Below are positions 1-8,778 of a DNA stretch of 64,000 nt, piece by piece. The translations under genes and the position numbers were made by a program. The notes below the pieces were generated by a model. The model saw only the letters and a list, made by a program, of their open reading frames with translations. It ran no database searches and was not told the DNA's origin. The DNA is from Streptomyces varsoviensis (GTDB taxonomy: Bacteria; Actinomycetota; Actinomycetes; Streptomycetales; Streptomycetaceae): positions 62,001 to 126,000 of the forward strand of contig NZ_JOBF01000004.1 in assembly GCF_000718635.1 (NCBI RefSeq). Reading direction: 5' to 3'. Every line of letters starts with the position of its first letter. The stretch's first letter is position 1.

Positions 1-91
1 CCGAGTACGGGGATGGGCACGAGCACGAGTGCCAGCCCAGGCAGGAGTACGGGCACGGAGACGGGCACGGGCCCGGGCACGAGATCAAGGT

Positions 92-161
92 TCGGCCCGA
101 GATCAGGCCGGCACCGGATCTAGGCTCGGCCCGAGATCAAGGGCCGGCACCGGATCTAGGC
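92..161. repeat. Two-copy direct repeat upstream of the first gene
   Basis: Two near-identical copies of about 34-36 bp lie back to back (92-125 and 126-161), each beginning TCGGCCCGAGATCA and ending CCGGCACCGGATCTAGGC. They differ by a two-base insertion. The 90 bases before them are a looser run of GGGCACG/GAGTACGG words. The second copy ends 8 bp before the ATG of the HAD gene. The array may be an expanded promoter-proximal repeat; no function can be read from it. Confidence 0.8.
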
Positions 162-169
162 TCGATCTC

Positions 170-802
170 ATGACCAGACTGCATCTTTTCGACATGGACG
201 GCACGCTGCTCTACGGATCGGCCGCCGCGATCGAGATATCGCGGCAGCTCGGGCTGGAACGGGAGATCGCCGAGTTGGAGGGGGCTTTCCTGGCCGGCGG
301 CATGACACCGCCGGAGTTCGCGGTCCAGGCCTGTGAGCTGTGGGGCGAGCTGCGCGAGGAACAGGTCGCGGCGGCCTTCGCGAACGCGCCGTGGCTGGCC
401 GGCATCCGGGAGGTCTGGGCGGAGATCCGGGCACGCGGCGAGCGATGCGCGGTGATCTCGCTCTCGCCGTCGTTCTTCGTGGAGCGGCTGCTGGACTGGG
501 GCGTGGATGAGGCGTGCGGCTCGCGCTGGCCGTCCGTGCCGTTCCGGGAGCCGGTGGATCCGGCGGGCATCCTCGATGTGGCGGCGAAAGTGAGGATTGC
601 GGATGAACTTTGTGAGAGGTTCGGTCTGACCCGGGCGGACTGCGTAGCGTACGGGGACTCGATGTCGGACGTGGCGTTGTTCGCCGCATTGCCCGTCTCG
701 GTCGCGGTGAACGCGGATCATCATGTGCGGGACAGCGCCACGCACGCCTATACCGGGCGCGATCTCCGGGAGGCCTACGAATTGGTCGGTGACCCACGGT
801 AA
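170..802 (+). CDS. HAD-superfamily phosphatase (SerB-like)
   Basis: This 210-residue protein has the HAD order of motifs. Motif I is FDMDGT at residues 7-12, with the two catalytic aspartates. Motif II is the serine of VISLSPSFF near residue 100, motif III a lysine near AAKVRIADEL, and motif IV GDSMSDVALF near residue 163. The cap is the small helical type of phosphoserine-phosphatase relatives, so a small phosphomonoester is the likely substrate; which one is unknown. The ATG at 170 is preferred over an earlier in-frame ATG, because the longer version would add only translated repeat sequence rich in Arg and Gly. It stands alone, 420 bp before the next long gene. Confidence 0.85.
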   Translation: MTRLHLFDMDGTLLYGSAAAIEISRQLGLEREIAELEGAFLAGGMTPPEFAVQACELWGELREEQVAAAFANAPWLAGIREVWAEIRARGERCAVISLSPSFFVERLLDWGVDEACGSRWPSVPFREPVDPAGILDVAAKVRIADELCERFGLTRADCVAYGDSMSDVALFAALPVSVAVNADHHVRDSATHAYTGRDLREAYELVGDPR

Positions 803-1017
803 TTGGCCGGACTGCCCCTGACACGCCTCAAGAAGTCGGCCCATCGCCAGTTGAAGGGTTGTGTATTCAACGACGCCCGGTATGGTCATCCCCAGTCGGG
901 CGGCGACACACAATCGTGACCTGCCGCGGGCGATGTCGCGTGGGCTCACCCTAGAGGAACAGGGTTGCTGTCGCAGCGACTTCCCGATGATTGTCCGAAG
1001 GAGTGGAGGAAAGTGGC

Positions 1018-1089
1018 ATGCTGCGCGGACGAGAACTGCGGTCAATGTCACATGACTTCGGGCGTTGTCCGTTCTGTGGCGAACTGTGA
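1018..1089 (+). CDS. Possible small ORF, 23 aa with a CPFC motif
   Basis: A short reading frame starts at an ATG placed 7 bp after a strong purine-rich ribosome site (AAGGAGTGGAGGAAAG). It encodes a 23-residue peptide that begins MLRGRELRSM and ends GRCPFCGEL. Two cysteines spaced CxxC near the end could bind metal or sense redox state. It lies 131 bp before the flavohaemoglobin-like gene and could be a leader peptide for it. Third-position GC is only moderate, which argues against coding. I do not recognise a family. The ribosome site is the main support. Confidence 0.3.
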   Translation: MLRGRELRSMSHDFGRCPFCGEL

Positions 1090-1220
1090 GGCTGGTCGGA
1101 CGTCGTTAGGAATTCCGCTCCGGAAGCAGACGCGGAACAGAACCGGACACGGGAATTGCGGGCACCTTCCGGCGTCGGAAGTGCGAAGACCGACTGAAAG
1201 ATGTTCGAGGCGAGGCAACT

Positions 1221-3089
1221 ATGGACGCTCCGACCACCATGTCGGCCGAAGGCGGCGGTTCCGGCGGCGACGACGGCAATGACGGTGGCGAGTGGGGCTG
1301 GTTCAGCCCGAGCAAGAAGCCTTCCCGGCAGCCGCAGCCGCAGCCGGAGGCGAGTGCTCAGCCGCGGTCGAGTACTCAGCCACGGTCGAGTGCTCAGCCG
1401 CAGCCAAGCGTTCGGACACAGCCGCGCGCCCATGACGACGGTGACGCCGGCGGCGGCGACGGCAGTGGCGAGCGGGACGCGGCACGGATACCGGCCCGTC
1501 CGGCCGGCCCGAGCCGCACGGTCAGCCCTATACGGCCGGTCGGCGGCAGGAGCAACGAGCGCGTAAGCTCCGGCGACCCGAGTGATCCCAGCGCGCCCAG
1601 TGCGCGGAGTGTTCCCAGTGCTCCCGGTGCGGCCGCCGGGGCCGAATCCGCCCCCTCATGGGCGTCCGCGCCGCCGTCCACCGCCCCCGACGAGCAGCAC
1701 CAGCGCGCCGCCGAACGCGTCCCCGCCCAGGGAACGCGCCCCAAGGCCGGCCCGGTCCCCGCACACCCCACCCCGGCTCCCGCACCGACGCGCCCCTCCG
1801 GGCAGTCACCCACCTCCGCCCCGACCCGGCAGGCATCCCCAGCCCCCCAGGCATCCCCAGCCCCGCAGGCACCCCGCGCCCCGCAGGCACCCTCATCTCC
1901 GCAGCCCTCCCCCTCCCCTTCCCCCGCCCCCTCGCTGTTCGAGCCGGTGGACGCCGTTCCCGCCTCGCCCGACGCGGTGCTCATCCGGCGCACGCTGACC
2001 GAGATCGAGCCCATCGCGGACAAGGTCACCTCGTACTTCTACGCGCTCCTGTTCGTCCACCACCCCGACCTGCGGGAACTCTTCCCCGCGTCCATGGACA
2101 CCCAGCGCGACCGGCTCTTCAGGGCCCTGCTCACCGCCGCCAAGCTCGTCGACGACCCGGACATCCTGACCGAGTACCTCTCGCACCTCGGCCGCGGACA
2201 CCGGAAGTACGGCACCCTGCCCGAGCACTACCCCGCAGTCGGCGAGTGCCTGCTCGCCGCGCTCACCCGGCACGCCCCGGAGACCTGGAGCGAGGCCGCC
2301 GAGGCCGCGTGGGTGCGCGCGTACACCGCGATCTCGCAGATCATGATCGACGCGGCGGCTGAGAACGAGCGGCACGCCCCCGCCTGGTGGCAGGCCGAAG
2401 TCGTATCCCATGAACGGCGGACGCCGGACATCGCCGTCGTGACCGTACGGCCCGACCAGCCCTACGCCTTCCTCGCGGGGCAGTACACGAGTCTGGAAAC
2501 CCCCTGGTGGCCGCGGATCTGGCGGCACTACTCCTTCTCGTCCGCGCCCCGCCCGGACGGGCTGCTCTCCTTCCACGTCAAGGCCGTGCCCGCGGGGTGG
2601 GTGTCCAGCGCCCTGGTGCACCGCGCCCGCCCCGGCGATGTCATCCGGCTCGGTCCCCCCGCCGGTTCCATGATTGTGGACCACAGCACTGACAACGGGC
2701 TGCTGTGCCTGGGCGGCGGCACCGGGATCGCCCCGATCAAGGCCCTCGTCGAGGACGTCGCCGAGCACGGCCGGCGCCGCCCGATGGACGTCTTCTACGG
2801 CGCCCGCCACGACGACGACCTGTACGACATCGACACCATGCTGCGGCTCCAGCGGACGCATCCCTGGCTCGCCGTGCACCCGGTGGTCTCCGACCAGCCC
2901 ACCAGCGGCATCGCGGGGCCGCTGCCGGACGCCGTCCGCCAGTACGGGCCGTGGAACGCCTACGACGCTTACCTCTCCGGCCCGCCCGGCATGATCCGCA
3001 GCGGGGTGGACACACTGAAAGGCATTGGCATTCCGTCCCATCGAATACGGCACGACTCCCTCGAAGAGCTTGTGGCGGCAGGGGGTTGA
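1221..3089 (+). CDS. Flavohaemoglobin-like globin/FAD/NAD oxidoreductase with disordered N-terminus
   Basis: The 622-residue product has three parts. Residues 1 to about 235 are low-complexity (Pro, Ala, Ser, Gln, Arg) and partly built from 18-bp DNA repeats, such as the ASAQPRSS and SPAPQ units. About 245-385 is a globin domain whose proximal histidine is the H of GRGHRKYG (about 327). About 390-615 is a ferredoxin-reductase unit with the flavin motif RHYSFSS (about 434) and the NAD(P) motif GGGTGIAP (about 497). Flavohaemoglobins of this plan detoxify nitric oxide with O2 and NAD(P)H; that role is inferred from the family. Typical Hmp proteins are about 400 residues, so the extension is unusual. 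The stop runs into the next gene, suggesting an operon. Confidence 0.9.
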   Translation: MDAPTTMSAEGGGSGGDDGNDGGEWGWFSPSKKPSRQPQPQPEASAQPRSSTQPRSSAQPQPSVRTQPRAHDDGDAGGGDGSGERDAARIPARPAGPSRTVSPIRPVGGRSNERVSSGDPSDPSAPSARSVPSAPGAAAGAESAPSWASAPPSTAPDEQHQRAAERVPAQGTRPKAGPVPAHPTPAPAPTRPSGQSPTSAPTRQASPAPQASPAPQAPRAPQAPSSPQPSPSPSPAPSLFEPVDAVPASPDAVLIRRTLTEIEPIADKVTSYFYALLFVHHPDLRELFPASMDTQRDRLFRALLTAAKLVDDPDILTEYLSHLGRGHRKYGTLPEHYPAVGECLLAALTRHAPETWSEAAEAAWVRAYTAISQIMIDAAAENERHAPAWWQAEVVSHERRTPDIAVVTVRPDQPYAFLAGQYTSLETPWWPRIWRHYSFSSAPRPDGLLSFHVKAVPAGWVSSALVHRARPGDVIRLGPPAGSMIVDHSTDNGLLCLGGGTGIAPIKALVEDVAEHGRRRPMDVFYGARHDDDLYDIDTMLRLQRTHPWLAVHPVVSDQPTSGIAGPLPDAVRQYGPWNAYDAYLSGPPGMIRSGVDTLKGIGIPSHRIRHDSLEELVAAGG

Positions 3090-3094
3090 GTTCT

Positions 3095-4093
3095 TTGTAC
3101 GGAGTCGGACCCGAGCGGACCGCCGCCCGTCCGGCCGCGAAAGCGCCCCTGCCGGGCAGCGACGGCGAGCACGAGATGCAGCGACGCATGGGAACGGTGG
3201 AGCGGGCCGAGAAGTTCTACGGCGAGCAGGTACTGGACCACCTCAATGCGCGCATGCGGGATTTCGTGGCCCGGCAGGAGATGTTCTTCCTGGCCACCGC
3301 CGACCGGCACGGTGAATGCGACAACAGCTTTCGGGCGGGCCCGCCCGGCTTTCTACGGGTCCTGGACGAACGTACGCTGATCTACCCGGAATACCGGGGC
3401 AACGGCGTCCACGCCAGCCTCGGCAACCTTTCCGAAAACCCCCATCTCGGCATTCTCATGGTCGACTTCACGCACGACCGGATAGGGCTGCACATCAATG
3501 GCAGCGCCCGCACGGTTTCCGACGCCGAACTGCGCGTGAGCCACCCCGGCCTGCCCGTCGACCCCGTCCCGGGCCGCCGCGCCCGGGTGTGGGTGGAGGT
3601 CGGCGTCGAGGAGGCGTACATCCACTGCCGCAAGCACATCCCGCACCTCGTGAAGGCCGACTCGCGGCCGTACGCGGCAGAGCGGCGCGACGGCGAGCGC
3701 GATGAGCGTGGTGAACGCGGTGATCGCGGCGAGCGCGGCGAGGGGGACTGGGGCACGGACGACTCCCGCCGCAAGGGCGGCGATTTCTTCGGCGCGGCGG
3801 CCCAGGCGGCCGAGCGCGCGGCTGGCCGAGCGGACGAACGGACTGCTGGACGAGCGGACGAATGGGTGCCTGAACGAGCGTTGGAGCGGGTCCCCGCGGG
3901 GCTGCCCGAATGGCCGGAGCACGGCCGGGCGGCCACCGGCCAGTGGGACTACGAGCGCGAGCGGCACGGTCGTCGTACGGAGGCACAGGAGTGGCAGCGC
4001 CGGGCCGAACTGGTGCTGGAGCAGGCCCGCCGCTGGCAGCCCGTGGAGTCGCAGCAGGAGCAACGCGAGCCGTTCAGAGGCTGGTTCGGCTGA
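3095..4093 (+). CDS. Pyridoxamine 5'-phosphate oxidase-like flavin/haem-binding protein
   Basis: This gene begins 5 bp after the flavohaemoglobin stop. The TTG at 3095 is chosen because GGCAGGGGG ends 9 bp before it; a TTG at 3086 overlapping the stop and an ATG at 3176 are alternatives. Residues about 45-195 form a PNPOx-like split barrel (RQEMFFLATADRHGE, PEYRGNGVHASLGNL, VEEAYIHCRKHIP). The last 130 residues are highly charged, with repeated GER/RGERGD units, and probably disordered. Such proteins usually bind FMN, F420 or haem rather than make PLP. Adjacency to the globin oxidoreductase suggests a redox role, which is inference. Confidence 0.8.
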   Translation: MYGVGPERTAARPAAKAPLPGSDGEHEMQRRMGTVERAEKFYGEQVLDHLNARMRDFVARQEMFFLATADRHGECDNSFRAGPPGFLRVLDERTLIYPEYRGNGVHASLGNLSENPHLGILMVDFTHDRIGLHINGSARTVSDAELRVSHPGLPVDPVPGRRARVWVEVGVEEAYIHCRKHIPHLVKADSRPYAAERRDGERDERGERGDRGERGEGDWGTDDSRRKGGDFFGAAAQAAERAAGRADERTAGRADEWVPERALERVPAGLPEWPEHGRAATGQWDYERERHGRRTEAQEWQRRAELVLEQARRWQPVESQQEQREPFRGWFG

Positions 4094-4151
4094 GGCCCGG
4101 ATGAGGTCCGGTCGAGATCCGACCGAGGTCCGGTCCTGAAGGGCCCCGCCC

Positions 4152-4712
4152 TCAGCTCAAGTCCGCCGCGAGCAGCGCCCGTACGCCCTCGATGTTCGCG
4201 TCCAGGTAGGCGCGCAGCGACGGCGGCACCACCTCCACCGAGGCGATGCCCGCCCGTGTGAAGGGGACGCGCACCACGTCGTACGTGCCGCAGGGCTCGT
4301 CGACCTCGGGGCCGTGGCGCTGGGAGAGGTCCATCGACGCGAGGCGGCAGACGAAGAAATGCTGCACCTTCACGCCCTGAGCCGCGGCACCGGTCCCGGC
4401 CCCAGCCTCGCCCCCGTCCCCGGCGTCGAAGCTGTCCGGGTGCGGGACGGTGTCGACGAAGGCCGGGACTACGTCGGTCACCTTCGCGCCGAGCTCCTCG
4501 TCGACCTCCCGGTGGAGGGCGTCGACCACGGTGTCGTCCTCGGGCTCCATGCCGCCGCCGGGCGTGATCCAGTACGGGGCCTCGCCGGGCTTCGTGCGCT
4601 TGATGAGGATCATTTCGAGGGCGTCGTCCGCGGCGCCGCGGACGCCGGTCTCGGCGGCGCTGTCGAGCAGGATGGCGCGGGCGGTGCGCTTGACCACTGG
4701 ACGTTCGGTCAT
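4152..4712 (-). CDS. NUDIX hydrolase
   Basis: The 186-residue protein has a NUDIX box at about residues 54-76. It starts with the glycines of PGGGMEPEDD and ends REVDEELGA (68-76), which holds the Mg-binding glutamates. The first glutamate of the consensus appears as Asp. A family member would hydrolyse a nucleoside diphosphate linked to another group, with no substrate visible here. The start at 4712 (MTERPVVKRT) is preferred over an upstream in-frame Met. The gene converges on the PNPOx-like gene and lies downstream of the LysR gene. Confidence 0.88.
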   Translation of the reverse strand: MTERPVVKRTARAILLDSAAETGVRGAADDALEMILIKRTKPGEAPYWITPGGGMEPEDDTVVDALHREVDEELGAKVTDVVPAFVDTVPHPDSFDAGDGGEAGAGTGAAAQGVKVQHFFVCRLASMDLSQRHGPEVDEPCGTYDVVRVPFTRAGIASVEVVPPSLRAYLDANIEGVRALLAADLS

Positions 4713-4890
4713 AGATGACAGATGCCGCGCGGGACGGCCCGCGAAACCCATCCTCACCAGGGAACAGCAGTCGTCACCAGCCGGTCGGAAGGGGCGACCG
4801 AACCGTCACCGTCCGTCGCACCCGTGCACCCGGCGTGCACCCGGCGTGCATCCGTCATGCCCCGTCGTGCACCCGTCGCTCAATCGCCGT

Positions 4891-5787
4891 TCACCATCCG
4901 TCGGCGGCCCGCAGCAGCCGCTCGTGGGCTCGCGCGATGTGCGGGTGGCCGAGCGCTCCGGCCCGTACGACCAGGTAGTACGTGCGCAGCGGCGGCACGG
5001 GCGGGTCGAGGAGGGCGACGATCTCGCCCCTGTCGAGGGCTTCGGCGCACAGATAGCGGGGCAGCACGCCGAGCCCGGCGCCGGCGGCGACGCAGGACAG
5101 CACGGACCGCAGGTCGGGGGCGATGACCGCGCCGGAGGCGGTGGGCTCGGCGTCGAAGACGGCGGACCAGTAGCGGGCGACCAGCGGCAGGGACTCGTGC
5201 ACCTCCACGAGCGGGAGGGGGTCCAGCAGCGGCGCGCCCTTGGCGCGCAGGTCGGCCGGGCCGCCGAGCCGGGCGGCCCAGCGGGGAGCGGCGACCAGCA
5301 CGTGTTCCTCGTCGCACAGGGGCGTGGGCGTCAGCAGCCGGCCGCGCGGGCGGGAGGTGGTGATGACGAGATCGTGGTGGCCGGCGGCGAGGCCGGTGAG
5401 GAGTTCGTGGCTGGTGCCGTGGGCGGCGCGTACGGCGAGACCGTCGTTGACCAGCGGGGTGAGGGCGGGCAGCGCGCGCAGGGCGGTGAACTCGGGCGGA
5501 CCGGCCAGGTGCAGGGTGCGGGCGGGCGACTCCTCGTCGATCCCGGCCTCGGTGATCTTCAGCAGGGCGTCGAGGTGGGGGGCGACCTTGTGGGCGAGTT
5601 CGTCGCCGGAGGTGGTGGGGGAGACGCCGCGCGGCTGGCGGAGGAAGAGGGGGCGCCCGAGCTGACGCTCCAGGGTGCGGATCTGGCCGGTGACGGCGGG
5701 CTGCGAGAGGCCGAGGAGGGCGGCGGCGCGGGTGAAGGACCCGGCGCGGTGCACGGTGACGAAGGTGCGTAATAGGGCTAAATCCAT
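4891..5787 (-). CDS. LysR-family transcriptional regulator with two TTA codons
   Basis: A 298-residue LysR protein. The N-terminal winged helix (FTRAAALLGLSQPAVTGQIRTLERQLGRPLF) is followed by a periplasmic-binding-type effector domain to the C-terminus. The ATG at 5787 gives MDLALLRTFV, the usual LysR beginning, and an earlier in-frame start is unlikely. Codons 3 and 6 are TTA and codon 5 is CTA. TTA needs the bldA tRNA in Streptomyces, so translation is probably held back until development. No divergent target gene lies beside it: the next upstream gene is on the same strand, behind a terminator-like hairpin. The target is unknown. Confidence 0.9.
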   Translation of the reverse strand: MDLALLRTFVTVHRAGSFTRAAALLGLSQPAVTGQIRTLERQLGRPLFLRQPRGVSPTTSGDELAHKVAPHLDALLKITEAGIDEESPARTLHLAGPPEFTALRALPALTPLVNDGLAVRAAHGTSHELLTGLAAGHHDLVITTSRPRGRLLTPTPLCDEEHVLVAAPRWAARLGGPADLRAKGAPLLDPLPLVEVHESLPLVARYWSAVFDAEPTASGAVIAPDLRSVLSCVAAGAGLGVLPRYLCAEALDRGEIVALLDPPVPPLRTYYLVVRAGALGHPHIARAHERLLRAADGW

Positions 5788-6013
5788 CCGTTCCCCTCGG
5801 ATCGGGGGCTGCCGTCCGTCATCTGTGGTCCGCCATCTATGTGCTGCCGTCGCGGTTCTGCCGTGCGGTGCTCCGGTCGGTGTTCTGTCGTCTGCCGCCC
5901 CGGGTGTGACGCAACTATAAATATGTCGATAGGACTGTGAGGCTAGCGTGATTGGACACTGACGCTGAGTCAACTAGCCTGGTTCGCGCGGTTCACCACG
6001 CGTTGAACCGGGG

Positions 6014-6046
6014 CGGCTCAAGCCACGAGGGGGGAGGCTTGAGCCG
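6014..6046. terminator. Perfect 11-bp inverted repeat, terminator of the minus-strand PLP gene
   Basis: CGGCTCAAGCC (6014-6024) and GGCTTGAGCCG (6036-6046) pair perfectly around an 11-base loop. The hairpin lies 21 bp after the stop of the minus-strand aminotransferase-fold gene. There is no U-run, as is usual in this genus. Confidence 0.7.
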
Positions 6047-6066
6047 TCCGCCGTGCGTAGCCCCCG

Positions 6067-7260
6067 CTAGTAGGCCGCCGGGCCACCGTCCGACGAGCCG
6101 CCGTCCGCCGGGCGGTCGGCCGCCGGCCCTCCGGCGGCCTCGTCCAGGGCTCGCAGTACGTCGGCGACCAGGTCGGCCGGGTCCTCCACGCCGACGGAGA
6201 AGCGGATGAACCCCTCCGGCACCGCGTCGCCGCGCCACCGCGCGCGCCGCTCGGCGCTCGACCGTACGCTGCCGAAGCTCGTCGCGTCGTCGACCAGCCG
6301 CAGGGCGGCCAGGAAGCGTTCCGCGTGGGGCTTGTCGGGCAGGACGAAGGAGACCACGCAGCCGTACCGCCCGCCGAGCATCTGCGCGCTCGCCGTCTCG
6401 TGCGCGGGGTCCGAGGGCAGTCCGGGGTGGCGCACCCCGGAGACGTCGGCCCTGGTCAGCAGCGCCTCGGCCAGGGCGAGCGCGCCCTGCGCCTGGCGGT
6501 CGACGCGGAGCTGGAGGGTGGCCAGCGAGCGGTGCGCGAGCCAGGTCTCCATCGGGCCGGGGATCGCCCCGACGATCTTGCGCCAGCCGCGCACCGCTGC
6601 CGCGAGGGCGGGGTCGCGGGTGGTGACGCAGCCGAGCAGGACATCGCCGTGGCCGGTGAGCGCCTTGGTCGCGCTGGCGACCGAGAAGTCCGCGCCGAGG
6701 TCGAGGGGGCGCTGGCCGAGTGGGGTGGCGAGGGTGTTGTCGACGGCGACGAGCGCGCCGCGCGCGTGCGCGGCGTCGGCGAGGCGGCGGATGTCGCACA
6801 CGTCGAGGCCGGGGTTGGAGGGCGACTCGATCCACAGCAGCGCGGCCCCGTCGAGCTGGGCGAGTTGCCCGTCGTCGCGCGTGGGGGCCGTACGGACCTC
6901 GACGCCGATCTCCGCCAGCCGTTCGCGGACGGGGATGAGGAGGTTGTAGCCGTCGTCGGGGAGCACGACCGCGTCGCCGGGCCGCAGTTGGGACATGAGG
7001 GTGGCCGAGATGGCGCCCATGCCGGAGGCGAAGGCGACGGTCTCGGCGGGGGCCGTGTCGGCGCCGGGCGACTCCAGTTCCGCGATGGCCCGCTCCAGCA
7101 GGGTCCAGGTGGGGTTGGTGTCGCGGCCGTACGTGTACGGGCCTCCGCCGTCGCCGGGCAGGTGGTAATGGGCGGCGAAGACCGGCCCGGGCAGGGTCGG
7201 TTCGTTCGCCGCCGCTTCGGGGAGCCCCGCCCGTACGGCCCGGGTGCCATCGCCTGTCAT
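6067..7260 (-). CDS. Cystathionine gamma-lyase / gamma-synthase family PLP enzyme
   Basis: The 397-residue protein is a fold-type I PLP enzyme of the Cys/Met metabolism family. Visible landmarks are GPYTYGRDTNP (about 41-50), the cofactor loop ASGMGAISATL (78-88), VAVDNTLATP (171-180) and the Schiff-base lysine K199 in SVASATKALTGHGDV. It cleaves or forms the cystathionine thioether; sequence alone does not separate lyase from synthase. The last 25 residues are a Gly/Ala/Asp-rich tail. The gene is followed by a perfect hairpin and stands as a single transcription unit. Confidence 0.88.
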   Translation of the reverse strand: MTGDGTRAVRAGLPEAAANEPTLPGPVFAAHYHLPGDGGGPYTYGRDTNPTWTLLERAIAELESPGADTAPAETVAFASGMGAISATLMSQLRPGDAVVLPDDGYNLLIPVRERLAEIGVEVRTAPTRDDGQLAQLDGAALLWIESPSNPGLDVCDIRRLADAAHARGALVAVDNTLATPLGQRPLDLGADFSVASATKALTGHGDVLLGCVTTRDPALAAAVRGWRKIVGAIPGPMETWLAHRSLATLQLRVDRQAQGALALAEALLTRADVSGVRHPGLPSDPAHETASAQMLGGRYGCVVSFVLPDKPHAERFLAALRLVDDATSFGSVRSSAERRARWRGDAVPEGFIRFSVGVEDPADLVADVLRALDEAAGGPAADRPADGGSSDGGPAAY

Positions 7261-7350
7261 GCGCTCTCCTTGCTCTCCTTGTCGGGGAAATCCGCGGAGA
7301 CCTCACCGGAAGGTCCGCGTCGGGGAAGTTCGCGGTGGGGAAGCGCGCCG

Positions 7351-7731
7351 TCAGTCGTTCTCGTCCGGCAGGATCATGTGCATCGCCCAGGCCACGATCG
7401 AGATGATCACGCCGCCGACCAGGGCCGACCAGAACCCGTCGACGTGGAAGGACAGGTCGAGCTTGCCCGCCAGCCAGGAGGTGAGCAGCAGCATCAGGGC
7501 GTTGATCACCAAGGTGATCAGCCCCAGCGTGAGGATGAACAGCGGGAACGACAGCACCTTCACGATCGGTTTGACGACGAAGTTCACCAGACCGAAGAGC
7601 AGCGCCACGAGGATGAGCGTGAACGCCTTGCGGGTGGTGTTCTCGCCGGACAGGGTGATGCCCTTGAGCAGCCAGATGGCGACTGCCAGTGCGGCCGCGT
7701 TGGCGATCGTCTTGACTACGAAATTCTTCAT
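7351..7731 (-). CDS. Holin-like (YvlD/DUF360-type) small membrane protein
   Basis: A 126-residue protein with four predicted membrane helices. They lie near residues 7-24, 36-56, 60-85 and 102-121. They are joined by short loops, including the conserved-looking NFVVKPIVKVLSFPLFILT. It matches the family often labelled phage holin family protein in actinobacterial chromosomes; despite the name there is no phage context here. Function is unknown. It is divergent from the cupin gene, with only 62 bp between the two starts, so they may share a promoter region. Confidence 0.8.
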   Translation of the reverse strand: MKNFVVKTIANAAALAVAIWLLKGITLSGENTTRKAFTLILVALLFGLVNFVVKPIVKVLSFPLFILTLGLITLVINALMLLLTSWLAGKLDLSFHVDGFWSALVGGVIISIVAWAMHMILPDEND

Positions 7732-7793
7732 GGTGAGATCGTTGCAGACGGGATCGGCCCGGGAAGGGTCGGCACAGCAAGGGGTGGACGAGG

Positions 7794-8111
7794 ATGAAGG
7801 CGTTCCGGCTGGATGAGCTGGAGGCGGAGCGGGCCGCCAACGACGGCGCGTATCTGCAGTTTCTTCGCGAGCGGAACATGTCGGTCGGGCTCTACGCCCT
7901 GGCCGCGGGCGAGGCCGACCCGCAGAGCCCGCACTCCCAGGACGAGGTGTACCTGGTGCTGAGCGGACGGGCGTCGATCACGGTGGGCGCCGAGACGACG
8001 CAGGTCGCGCGGGGCAGCGTGGTCTATGTCCCGGCCGGGGTGACTCACCGGTTCCACCACATCGCCGAGGACCTGAGGGTCATGGTGGTCTTCTCTCCGC
8101 CTGAGAGCTGA
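7794..8111 (+). CDS. Small cupin-domain protein
   Basis: The 105-residue protein is a single cupin barrel. Motif 1 is around PHSQDEVYLVLSGRASITVG and motif 2 around GSVVYVPAGVTHRFHHI, with histidines and a glutamate placed to bind one metal ion. Single-domain cupins include dioxygenases, isomerases and sensory proteins; nothing here picks one. GGACGAGG just before the ATG supports the start. It is divergent from the holin-like gene. Confidence 0.85.
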   Translation: MKAFRLDELEAERAANDGAYLQFLRERNMSVGLYALAAGEADPQSPHSQDEVYLVLSGRASITVGAETTQVARGSVVYVPAGVTHRFHHIAEDLRVMVVFSPPES

Positions 8112-8277
8112 CCTGCGCTCCTGCCTCCCCGTAGGGGTCCGGTCAGGGGAGGACGGGGGCCGCGGGGCCCCCGCCGGCGCGCCCCGCCGCCTAGCATCGA
8201 AGGTGCAAGGGGAGATCGGCTGAGAACGCGACCGGCGCGATCGATGCGACCGATGAAAACGGAAAGCAGGGGACGAA

Positions 8278-8496
8278 ATGGCTCAGAAGGGGATATTCGG
8301 GGGTCTACCGGGATGGGTGAAGTGGATCGCGATCCCGCTCCTCGTCCTACTGGTGTTCGGCAGCCTGATCATGAGCGTGCTCGGTTTCGTCATCAGCCTG
8401 CTCTTCAAGGCCCTGCTGCTCGTCGCGCTCATCGGCGGACTCATCTTCGTGGTAAGGAAGTTCACCTCTTCCTCCTCGTCGCGCGGCGACTGGTGA
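8278..8496 (+). CDS. DUF5326 family membrane protein
   Basis: A 72-residue protein with two hydrophobic helices (about 15-36 and 40-58), a basic segment VRKF, and a serine-rich tail ending RGDW. It matches the short Streptomyces family DUF5326, of unknown function. The ATG follows a purine-rich stretch, GCAGGGGACGAA. It lies before the ssgR-ssgA pair, an order I recall from other Streptomyces. Confidence 0.8.
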   Translation: MAQKGIFGGLPGWVKWIAIPLLVLLVFGSLIMSVLGFVISLLFKALLLVALIGGLIFVVRKFTSSSSSRGDW

Positions 8497-8778
8497 ACAC
8501 CCGCCGGGCGCCCCGCGGCGGCCCGCCCCGCCGCCCTTCGGGGTAGCCCGGCTGAGGGACACCCCCTGTCAAACATCAACTTGAGGGCGTTACTCCGGTT
8601 AGAGTGCGATTCGCTGACGCCTCCTTGCGGCGGTGGCTCGGGCGGGCCGGTCGACCCTCGGTCCGGCCGCGCGCCGACATCGCTCGTGAATTCTTACGGC
8701 CCCTGGGACGGCGCAGTAGTGGCGGGGGCGGCCCCCGCAGACGGGTAAGACACCCGTCGGCACGCCTGGGGGTGAACG

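Noticed and set aside
2705..3094. Upstream part of the long frame containing the PNPOx-like gene
   Set aside because: It is an out-of-frame shadow of the flavohaemoglobin reductase domain.
7351..7731. Phage holin as a sign of prophage
   Set aside because: The family name is historical; no phage structural, integrase or lysis genes lie nearby and codon use is normal.
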